Assembly: GCF_001949145.1 (NCBI RefSeq)
Contig: NW_019091424.1
Span: forward strand, 316,883-380,882
Direction: 5' to 3'
Length of the DNA: 64,000 bases
DNA from: Acanthaster planci
Lineage: Eukaryota > Echinodermata > Asteroidea > Valvatida > Acanthasteridae
Positions 35,301-44,860 of this stretch are shown in pieces. The first letter of the stretch is position 1; each line of letters starts with the position of its first letter. Both the position numbers and the translations under genes were made by a program. The notes beneath the pieces are model-generated. The model was not told the DNA's origin. It ran no database searches and saw only the letters and a list, made by a program, of their open reading frames with translations.

Positions 35301-38300
35301 TGATTTTGTTTCTACAACGCCAGTAGTTAAAATTTTATTTTATGCACTGCAACAAATATTGAAGTTACTTTTTGTATGTTGTTGGAATCAGTTTTTTCAG
35401 TGTCGTGCTAAAATATGCTAACATGCTGTTTCATCACAGATGGGTGTAAAAATGATGTCTTTACCTGTGATGGCCAGAGATGTGTGGACGAAAGTCTGCT
35501 GTGTAATGGATTTGCGCAATGCCAAGACATGATGGACGAGTACCTTTGTGGTATGAATACACTGACTCACATCATTGGACGTGATAACATTGATGGTTCA
35601 TGATATGGAAACTGATGGGACACTATTAGTTTATTGATATTAAATATATTTATCAATATAAAAGACATGCATCATTATGAAAGATTACTAGAATACGGGC
35701 GATTCACAATCTGGCGCGCCACCAGGTGTTTGCTACAGTCAGGCCATTTCTCAATTTTAATTACTGTCGACACGCCGCCGCGATTGGGCGCACTAGGTAC
35801 GTAATTTGGAGGTGTTTGATTGATTGATGCGTTCCCTACACCACACAAAACCATCATTTAGACTACCTAGCACCCTTTTGCGTGTTGAATAAAAATTCAG
35901 AAAAATTCAAGTTTTCTGCGCACAGCGCAGTGAGTTAGGCCTAATGAGGCTTTGTCGACTATTTATCCCATAATGCACTGCGAAAAGGCCTCTTCATGAC
36001 AACCTCTTGGCAACCTCTCAATTCGATTAAAACATATCTACTTGTAAATCTACAAACCTGTTTTTAAACTTGTTCTTTCACATGTATATAAAAACATTGC
36101 GAAATGTTTAGCATTATCCTGCCTTGGAATGTCGAGAACCTTGTATTACTTGAAACAGAGTTAATTTTTAGGTGTTGTAGGAATCATTGATTGGTCCCCA
36201 GGTGATTAGCCATTAAAACCGTTTTTGATTGTTGGGTTGTTTGTTTGTTGGGGTGTTGGGTTGTTTGTTTTTTGTTTCTTTTTGTTGTTGTTTTTGGTAG
36301 GACACTGTGTAGACACGCCAGGGATAGACCTTTCCGATGGATCACGTCATCATATATCCTACAGCCCTTACAGCAGCCACCCAGGGGACTGCCTGTTTCT
36401 CCTGACGGCAAGAGCTGATCACCGGATAACTGTTCGACTACGGAGTATACCACAGTCACATCTTAAATATCCCAATCTGTATATCGCTATGGGTGAAGGT
36501 CATGACATCTTGAACCAGTCCACGATGGTACACAACATCGACTTCTCCCACTCTGACGTGATACCTTATCGGGAAGCTGTGACGTCAGTAGGATCCTTAA
36601 TGTGGATCAAATACAAATTTGAAGCTCCACCAAATGATCAATTGAAAACCTTGGAATCGCAGACAATCCACTTGGAACTAATGCACACCAGGAGAGCAGG
36701 TAATTCATTATTTTGAACGTTTTGTGAAAGGTTATATTTTTCACGTTATCACATAAAGTGTGGAATGTGTTCAAACTTCCAAGTGGAACGAAAGTAATGG
36801 GAACTTTGCACAAAAAGTTTAAAACCCTCCAAGGTGAGAGCTTGTGGCCAAAAAACATCCGAAATCACGTGATCTAATTTTTAAGAATCTCCAAATGTCT
36901 TATTCTTTACTTTGTTAATACAGGATGTCCGGGTGGTGGACGCGCATGCAGTTCAGAAGAATGCATCAGCGAAGCGTATGCTTGTGATAGTTATATCGAT
37001 TGCTTAGACTACAGTGACGAAATTGGATGTGGTAAATTGCTTCTGCGATGCTACGATAGCTTACAATTGAAAAAGTAAAACAAAAGACCACACCGTAAAA
37101 GTTCCTTTCAAAACGGCGTCCGATAAAACACGTGTTTCTCTTTCGTTGTGTATCGGCAGGTGCTTGCTCTGACAACGAATTCCTTTGTCTTTCTGAAAGT
37201 AAATGCATTCATGTGACGAGTTTATGTGACACAGTGTTGGACTGCTCAGACGGATCAGACGAGTCAATGTGTGGTAGGTGTCAGGAAACACCGTAGACCG
37301 CGTTTTTTTCTATTGCTCTTGAAATTGATCCCGTGTAATATAAGAAGCTATACTATCAGTGTCTAGTCGTGCCTGATCAACTGAAACATTATTTCAATGT
37401 ATGTATGGGGAGTTAACAGTTTTCACGATTTGTTTCTCTTGCTTATGTCACTAGGTCCGTGCGGACGAAACTTGATTGACCTTTCAAAGCAGACGGCTCG
37501 TGAATCGGGACAATTCTACATCGTGTCTTCTCCATTTTACCCACGGCCACCCCCTGAAAACTTCGAGTGCTCTTGGAGGGTAATAGCGCCCCCAGGAACT
37601 CGGGCCTTGGCAAGAATCGAGACACTTCACCTGGGGACAAGTAGACTGAATTTTGGCTGGGGTATGAACCCGACCAGCGTGAACTCCTCGATTGGGCCTG
37701 AACTCAGTGGCCAAGACATCCCTTTAGTCCTAATTGCCTCTAGAAACAAACACCTGTGGATAAATTTCCTTTCCAAATGGGGAGAAACAAGCAACGGATT
37801 CTCCATTAGTATTACGCACAGGAGAACAGGTAGCGTAGTTTTGAATTTTTTCTTCATTTTCTCTCATATTATATGCAGGTGACAGTCTTATTCAACAAGA
37901 AAGTAATGTCTTACATAAAATTCCACTCAGTGCAACGTCTCCCATATACTGCCTTTCCATCGGTGATATAATAATAACAAAAATATAACTTTCCAAAGTT
38001 AAATCTGTCTTTAATATTCTAGTTCAGGGCGACATTAGATTCGTTATCCACCTTGAGCAGAAGCACCGTCTCATCTGTGGAAAGGTCCATACTGGTCGGG
38101 AGTGTTCATTTTGTTGGTAGCGACCGGCACCGAATACATGCATCTCATAGTCGTTCGTGAACCGGCGAAGGGCAAAGAGAAGTTCCTATCAAAGGAGCCT
38201 CCGTTTCTAGGAAAATCGCGCCCTCTCTTGGTGCAGCTCGGGGGCATTATGTAGGGGCTATAAAGCAACAGGTCCGATCCTGTCATGGAAGTCACCATTG

Positions 38301-41300
38301 GCAATGTAGTCTGTGAAAGAGGGCAACAGCGCTTTCACCCTCCAGCACCACCATTCTGCGAAATTTAATATATTATGATGTATGAACATTTAAAATACTA
38401 AAAATGGACATATTTATTCCCGTTGATCACCTCTTTTGTTGCAGATAGTCAACAATAACTACACCACTCGTTTTCTTTCTTTAACAAGAACCATTCGTCG
38501 TGTTTTCATTAACTCCAGTTAGCTGTAACGAAGGCCAGACGATGTGTGGAGAGCCTGATACGATATGTCTAACACAAAGTGCAAGTGACTATCAACTGTC
38601 CTACCTGTGTGGATTGGGTAAGTGGATTAACATTTCAATGGTCAATATTCACCTGTACGATGATGACCATGGATGACCAGTCGTGTGCTTTTACAAGCGG
38701 TAATGAAGGCAAAGGTGCGATTTATTGTAAATTCTTTGTTTTCTTCACCATCCCCATCAGATGTCTGTGGTGAGCGGAATATCTACCTGGAGCCTGACCT
38801 TCCCTACACCCTCACATCTCCTAATTACCCTCAGAAATATCCTAATGATCTGAGGTGCCATTGGGAATTTCAAGCTTCTGGTGGATTCATTGTCATCCGC
38901 ATCCTGGATTTCACGACTGAGAATTCATACGACGATGTGACCATTGCAGGTCCAGGATTAGAGCTCGGGGATGTTGCTGAAAATCCGGGAAACCTATTGC
39001 GTATTACCGGAACAACAACTATTTCCACGGTATTTGCACTGCTTCCCATCATCAACGTAACATTGAAGACGGACACATCAATTGCAAAAAGGGGTTTCCA
39101 AATGGAGGTCGAGGTATTTGATATTTGTAAGTATTTGAGGAATTTTTGCATTCGTATAAACAACCTCTGTTCTGACAAAACCATCTGGCGGAGACTTCAG
39201 AAAAACCCTTAAATTTTCAGACTTCTTAAAAGCAGGATATTGATAACTCCGTATTGATACCTCTTGATTACAAGTGAAACACGTTCCAGGTTGAAGTTAA
39301 TGTCAGCCATTTATTACAACCTATCATCAGAAAAGATAACGATTATTGCGCCATTCTGCCACAGGCCTGGAAATGTTGGTCTCCAAAATATAACTGTCTA
39401 ACTTTTGTTCATCAACTTAGCAATTCTTCCAATAATGTCGAAATGCAATATCAGTCATTTCTGTGCAACATTTCCTAAACCCAGTATTTCAGTATTTTGT
39501 TCACTCGGATATTTCCTAGCATCACCGAGCGAGTGTTCAGGGGAACTTGATCTCCTATGTGAGAATTCAACCTTCTGCGTTACACCCGAAGCCGTTTGTA
39601 ATGGCTTCAAGGACTGTCCCTACGGATTTGATGAACAACGATGCTGTAAGTATATTCTATAATTGGATTGAGTTCAACCTCTGCACGAGGTGTATAAAAA
39701 GACCACATATTTTGATTTTGGACTTAGTGAACATTTTACGTAATTCTTTTGAATGTTTATTGCCATGCCTTAAGAAAATGTGAGCTTACAGATATAGAGC
39801 AGGTCAGATATCAGCTGGGCCTTTCGAAGATATCCCCCTTGACAGGTAGCAGCCCTGCAAAGAGCCATGTTGGTCGGGAGTATTCATTTTGCTGGTAGCG
39901 ATGCGACTTTGACGCATGCATTTCATAGTCGTGTGTGAACCAGCGAAATGCAGTTCCGAAGGACCGTCCTTTGCAATGGAACATTGCGCCGTCCTTTCGT
40001 GGTCTAGATCGGGGCAGATAGGCAATGTTACAATGTTGTAGACTAATCGTTTGTTTTTCTGTGATTTTTTGTTTAGACACAGTTAGTTGTCCGGCATTTT
40101 TCCAGTGCAGTAGAAGCAAAGAGTGTATTTTGTGGGAGGAGGTCTGTGATGGCACCGCCCATTGCTTACTTGGAGATGATGAAATCAATTGTGGTAAGTG
40201 CCAGATGATCACGCATGGTCAGGATGGCGGAGCTTCATTTCCGACTAACATACATATGGACTGATCGCTTAACCTAACTTTCGTCCGGCAAACATAGAGT
40301 AGGCCCTGTGTTCATAGTAAGTCCAACGAAAACTCGGAAAGGCTAGAAATAGAGCTTGGTTGCTGTTGTCTCGTTACAGATGTGAACCGTTGCCCTGACG
40401 AGTGTAGCTGCTATTACAAAGGTGACGCCCTCTATGTCAGCTGTCGATCAGGATGGACAAGTGGTACACTAAATGAAATGGCTGCCACTACCGATGTGCT
40501 GTAAGTCTTTCGCATAACCTATGATTTGTTGGTAACACAGATTCAGCAGTAATTGGCCTAAAGGTATTTGTAGGTATACCTTACCCAGCTTTGAAGACGC
40601 CACTTGATTTTAACGTGTTTAGACATCATTAAGTAAATAATTAACCTAATTTCTTGGGCCGGTTACGCGTTTCCAAAGCACAATCCCTTACACGTATGAC
40701 AAGCTTGTTTCAATTGAAAAAGGAAGACGTTTTCGCTTGTGTTCTTTCTTCAAGTTCCTTAATCGATTGCACACCCCAGTACATCACTCATTTCAAGCTT
40801 TGTTTGTTTATCCAAGGGAGCTAACTGGTGGATCTGTCAGCTCACTGGAATCAGGCCATTTTAAACGGTTTTTCAAGCTTCAAGCATTGTAAGTGAGGAA
40901 AATAGTTACAGACGTGTTCAAGAAACCACGACAAAGAAACTAAGTAGGGAAATATTTAGGTCCAAAAGGCATATCATCCTTATTAGAGCCATTGCATGAT
41001 GTAATGGGTCTCCAAAGTATTACGCAATATCACTTTTAAGGGCAACATCTCTTTACAAATAATGTACGATTGAAATCTATCTTTGCCCACAAAGGTTACA
41101 TTTGTCAAGGTAACAACCGAGGGCGTAATTCATCGTAAAAGTTACAACTGTTTCGAAATATTTCATTTCAGAGCTCATATCCTCGAGCGTAGATGCAGCC
41201 TATTTTTGGCTAAGACCAAGTCTGTGTACCATCGCAAAAAAAATCAGTTTTCATTGCAACGCATATAGGAATTTTGGAGTTTGTATTTATTATCCAAGAA

Positions 41301-44300
41301 ACGAAAACTAAATGATTATACAGCAAAAGAGAATATGCGATTACTGTGCGTCACTGTCAAACGTAGTTTTTGTAAGATGATTGTCACTTATGTCAAATGA
41401 TTTAATCGCAAGATTACTAACGAAACTAATGGTAACAATGCAACTGTCAGCATTCAAGTGCAAATCAATTTATATCTTGTCCGATTTTGCCCTGAGCAAT
41501 TAATATTTCTTTTGTTTTCTTTTCTCATTTCACAGGTACCTTGCGGACAACCATATAGAAAATATACCACCGCTGTCTTTTGACGGATTACAGAAACTTC
41601 TTTGGTTGTAGGTTTCAATCGTAAAATGGCAAACACCTTATATCTATCTTATACCCCTGGTTATATTTCCGATGTAAATTGTTATTGGGCATCTTACTTT
41701 TAAATCCCAGTCATTCTGTTGACTAAATGGTATTGCATTGGAGTCACGAGCGTTCTTGAACGCGACACGTCGTGCCTTTGGCAAACAACGAGATCTTATT
41801 GGTCGAGCAGGCATGTAATGCGCGCGTATGACCTGTCCACGAGCGTTGTGACACCTTAGTAATGGCTTCTCATTTCGCTCATTCGATCACAGATGGAAGA
41901 AACAAACGTATTTTACTGAACGAAATTAAATGTAGCCCTTAGTAATGTTTCAGAATTTCAGTAAGGTACAGTTGCATTAAATTACCGAACGAAGTTTATG
42001 ATATCGACCAAAGTTTCTTGTTATGAGTATTAGTCGGTTTAAGAGACGTACCATCCTGGTGCACGCGTTATATCTATATCATTAGGATATATCTACATCA
42101 GTCCTCATTTACTGAATGCACATTGGTCTTGATTTTGTTCTTCCAATTGTCAGGAATATTTCACAGAATGACGTCACTTCGTTACAAGAAGATGCCTTCA
42201 AAGAGCTGGGAATGTTACAGGGACTGTAAGTGCCATCATTTATTGTATCCAGTCGATATGTAGCAAAGGGGGACCCCCAAATGTGACGCACAAGCTGCAC
42301 ATACCCTAAGGTTCTTTTGCCTACTGCACCCCTCTGGAAATCTTAAAGAAATTCCAAAGATTCTATCAGGTGTCAACACAAAAGAAGACACATCATGCAT
42401 TAAAATGTCGTTTATCACTCACCATGCTATTGTTTCCTGTAGTGGGCTAAAAGATGATCTTTGACAACGGAGGCTGATGAATAACGCAACGGTATTTTTC
42501 TTTTTGCGACGGCAACAATCCGAACGATACAATGGACACTTATAAATCCCACCAGAAGCAAACACAAACCGATTTGTGCCTTGCTTCCCAATTCTCCCAA
42601 CTGACAGTCCTGGGTTCACTCTAATCAAAGGGCCAAATTTTTCCACCAGTCACGTGTAATTGCACCATTATTCAACTAATGGATTCGAGATCCCCACCAT
42701 TTGTATGGTGTGTGAAACATCGATCGTCAAATAAGACTGGCTTTCCTTACGATTGCAGTGTCATATCAAACGTTCCGGTGGCAAGTATTGAGGAATCAGC
42801 ATTCAGTGGACTAAAGGAACTCCAAACGTTGTGAGTAGTACCCATTGAAGGTGGTAATACAGCCACCGTTTCCCGCCATGGGGAAATGATTTTTTAAAAG
42901 GGGCTAATCTTCATGCCTTGTCTTCCCCTGTTGAAATGTCGGATTTTACTTCGCTGTGAGAAAAAATTAGAAATCCTCCATAAAAAGATCCATAGCCGCG
43001 ATCATAGCCTTTATTAAAGTTGGGTTCCCCGAGTGAAGTGCCTAAGAAATTTGCTTCCTGGATACCAATGGTACACTTGCTAGTACTTGCTTCCTGCTGG
43101 GTAAGACATTATAGGCATTTAATGCTTTGAATGTTAACGTGTAGTCCGTGTTAAACGTGCATCATCAGGTCTTAAGTCTTCATAAAAGTCGTACCAGCTT
43201 TATTGATGCGTCGTGTAAATTGCAAGAAGTTCCCAAAGAATGACTCGGACATATCTTGTGTTTCAAAAAAATTCCCCACAGTTGCATTAGTAAGCCCTTT
43301 TCATGCCGTTAGCGCTTATTTTCACCAAATCATTCACCGGTATTCACAATTTCAAAGTTGATGCAAAGTGTTCCATTGACTCCTGGTTCCTCTTTGTCCT
43401 AGGGTGCTGATTCGGGGAAAGCACCCGCAGGCACAGGATAAGCCAATTGATATCCACCCTAAAGCTGTCCTGGACCTAACCAAGCTTCAAACATTGTAAG
43501 AAATGGACTTTTTGGTGTCAAACGCAATGAAAAACCAATACCTTTGTATGTCTGAAATGTATTTTAACGGAGAAGTACGAAGTTTTACTTTGATAATGGA
43601 TCACTTGTCTTGCATCTAATTAGATATCTGGATGACTACCGTTTGTGCTGCGAATTCAACAAACTGGAATCATTCGACCCAGCTAACTGTTTCACTACTG
43701 AACAGCAATCGCCTCTCTTCAACTGTGGAAGTCTCATGCAGAACACATTCCTCCGAGCCTCCATGTGGTTCCTTGGACTGAGCGCCCTGATTGGTAACTT
43801 TGGGGTGGTAATTTGGCGATATTGGACATCAATGAAGACGAACCTCGGTCGGGGCACCAAATACGTCCATAACTTTCTCGTCCTGAACTTGGCTGTCTCC
43901 GACTTTCTCATGGGGATCTACATGGTAATAATTGCCACAGCAGATGTCACCTTCGGGGAATTGTATTACACAGTCGCGTCAACCTGGAGGCTTAGTGCCA
44001 TCTGTAAGATTGCTGGCATCATTTCGGTTTTATCCAGCGAGGCAAGTGTGTTCTTCATCACACTCATCAGTGTAGATCGGTTCTTGTGTGTTGTTTTTCC
44101 TCATGGTAGTGTTCGATTGGTCAGGCCAACTGCTCGAGGAGCTGCTGTAATAATTTGGTTTTTGGCTTTCATTCTCAGTAGCCTTCCTACCATTTTGATT
44201 GGCTCGGACGTAGATTCAGATGTTTATGGTCTGTCCGATGTCTGCATCGGCCTTCCACTCATCACCAAACCCGACAGCTACAAACTGAAGGAGGGCGACG

Positions 44301-44860
44301 TCAGTAACCCATTTGGTAGTCAAAGTTTCAAGATTCCTGTGGCGCAAGACCACAGGCCGGCTTGGGTGTACTCCATCGTTCTCTTTCTGGGCGTTAACTT
44401 GCTCTGTTTCCTTGTTGTTGCCCTCTGTTATCTTATCATCTTCATAAAGGTCAGGCAATCCTATCAACGAGTAAAGGGTTCGCGAATCCGGGGCTCGGGT
44501 ACTCTTCATCAATCCAACAAAGAGGAGATGAACATGGCGCTCCGGATGGCTGTCATCGTGGGGACTGATTTCTGTTGTTGGATGCCTGTTATCATCATGG
44601 GTCTTCTCTCACAGACTGGTGCCGTCACTATTCAGCCTCACATGTACGCCTGGACTGTAGTCTTTGTTCTTCCCATCAACTCATCAATTAATCCATACCT
44701 CTACACAATCTTCAGTGTCATTTCGGCCCGAATCTCGACCAATGACAGCCATAGTTCCGCGAAAGCCACTAGGCTCAGCGAACCAACGCCGAAAACCAAG
44801 GATGACATCGTGACCTGCGCCTCTGCAGATTCCTGTCCTGAGAGTGACACACATTTGTGA
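29333..44860 (+). CDS. LDLa/CUB/LRR-containing G-protein-coupled receptor (type C LGR, GRL101-like)
   Basis: Twenty-three exons join without a frame break (4935 nt, 1644 residues): 29333-29408, 29907-30020, 31143-31265, 31648-31767, 32212-32616, 33041-33178, 34504-34869, 34981-35091, 35440-35550, 36301-36699, 36924-37031, 37160-37273, 37455-37829, 38519-38617, 38761-39126, 39520-39645, 40077-40193, 40380-40500, 41536-41607, 42154-42225, 42759-42830, 43403-43495 and 43624-44860. It is a plasma-membrane receptor with a huge extracellular part. Order: signal peptide, LDLa x3, CUB, LDLa, CUB, LDLa x2, CUB, LDLa x2, CUB, degenerate LDLa, CUB, LDLa x2, LRR N-cap, LRRs, hinge, 7TM, short tail. LDLa plus LRR plus 7TM defines type C LGRs: relaxin receptors carry one LDLa, mollusc GRL101 carries many. 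The ligand is unknown. The start Met begins a typical signal peptide ending in a phase-1 donor that fits the first LDLa exon. Only the 5' UTR is unplaced. Confidence 0.92.
30282..30454. repeat. palindromic element, family A, most complete copy
   Basis: 173 bp in receptor intron 2. Arms of about 77 bp: left starts ATACGGGCAATTCACAATAG and continues CGCGCCACCGAG, right ends GCGCGCTATCGTGAAACGGC then CGTAT. The arms meet near two inverted copies of the AAATTTGTCGAC block. This is almost a perfect foldback. Same family as 15916-16076. Confidence 0.8.
31325..31520. repeat. long foldback element in receptor intron 3
   Basis: Arms of about 85-90 bp with a loop of about 15 bp. The inner 45 bp are identical reverse complements (CCAAGCTTTCGGTAACTGAG then TATCTTCTTCAGGGCAAG). 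The outer part is diverged by a few bases (CAGTGCTCTGAAAC versus GTTTCAAAGCACTG; AAGAATATAAT versus ATTATATTCTT). Non-coding, MITE or foldback type. Confidence 0.8.
33880..34079. repeat. MITE-like element with CCAGCGGCGTAGC ends
   Basis: 200 bp in receptor intron 6 with terminal inverted repeats CCAGCGGCGTAGC and GCTACGCCGCTGCTGG. The inside holds a G run, a C run and three CAGTCGGCAAAT-like words. Its right-hand 60 bp recur at 50305-50366 in an intron of GTPBP6. Confidence 0.7.
35694..35800. repeat. palindromic family A, partial copy
   Basis: Begins ATACGGGCGATTCACAATCT and GGCGCGCCACCAG, matching the left arm of the element at 30282. The matching right arm is not recognisable. It lies in receptor intron 9. 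Confidence 0.55.
38054..38250. repeat. dispersed repeat family C, copy 1
   Basis: Shared landmarks with 39849-40022 and 62178-62385: GAGCAG.AGCACC, TGGTCGGGAGTGTTCATTTT, GTAGCGAC, ATAGTCGT..GTGAACC, CTAGGAAAATCGCGCCCTCT, and a GGGGCA/GGGCCGA end. About 195 bp, in receptor intron 13, with no clear inverted ends. It may be a SINE or part of a larger element. Confidence 0.65.
39849..40022. repeat. dispersed repeat family C, copy 2
   Basis: Carries TTGGTCGGGAGTATTCATTT, GGTAGCGATGCG, TTTCATAGTCGTGTGTGAAC and GATCGGGGCAGATA, in the same order as the copy at 38054-38250. It lies in receptor intron 16, ending just before the last LDLa exon. Confidence 0.65.
40380..43495 (+). other. receptor leucine-rich repeat exons
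   Basis: Exon 40380-40500 is an LRR N-terminal cap ([20 protein letters not shown]). It shifts the intron phase from 1 to 2. It is followed by three exons of exactly 72 nt (24 residues) and one of 93 nt, each one repeat, all phase 2 at both ends. Repeat cores are [36 protein letters not shown] and [10 protein letters not shown]. The last exon opens with a fifth repeat start (LYLDDY). The one-repeat-per-exon 72-nt design is the same as in glycoprotein-hormone and relaxin receptor genes. Confidence 0.9.
41750..41875. repeat. dispersed repeat family B, copy 2
   Basis: In receptor intron 19. Shares GGCAAACAACGA, GCATGTAATGCGCGC, GACCTGTCCACGAGCG and TAATGGC with 12847-12975 in the same order. 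Confidence 0.45.
43624..44860 (+). other. receptor hinge and seven-transmembrane exon
   Basis: A single exon codes for residues 1233-1644. It begins with the LGR-type hinge (LCCEFNKLE, then PLFNCGSLM and LRASMWFLG). TM1 is about 1278-1298. TM2 contains [16 protein letters not shown]3 ends SVDRF at 1382-1386 (the DRY position is DRF). TM4 is about 1406-1426 and TM5 about 1480-1509. TM6 has FCCWMPV (the CWxP switch) and TM7 has NPYLY at 1589-1593. The tail of about 50 residues is rich in Ser, Thr and acidic residues. An intronless 7TM block is usual for LGRs. The signalling switches look intact, so the receptor should couple to G proteins. Confidence 0.93.

Larger units (their letters stand above)
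29333..40193 (+). other. receptor ectodomain: signal peptide, 11 LDLa and 5 CUB exons
   Basis: One exon per module. Approximate residues: signal 1-25; LDLa1 26-63, LDLa2 64-104, LDLa3 105-144; CUB1 145-279; LDLa4 280-325; CUB2 326-447; LDLa5 448-484, LDLa6 485-521; CUB3 522-654; LDLa7 655-690, LDLa8 691-728; CUB4 729-853; degenerate LDLa9 854-886; CUB5 887-1008; LDLa10 1009-1050; LDLa11 1051-1089. LDLa7 and LDLa8 have the full acidic calcium-binding end ([32 protein letters not shown]). Most others keep six Cys but lack one or more acidic ligands. CUB5 is the most typical ([19 protein letters not shown]). The other four are diverged CUB-like folds with mainly the first Cys pair. Every internal exon is phase 1 at both ends. 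Confidence 0.88.
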
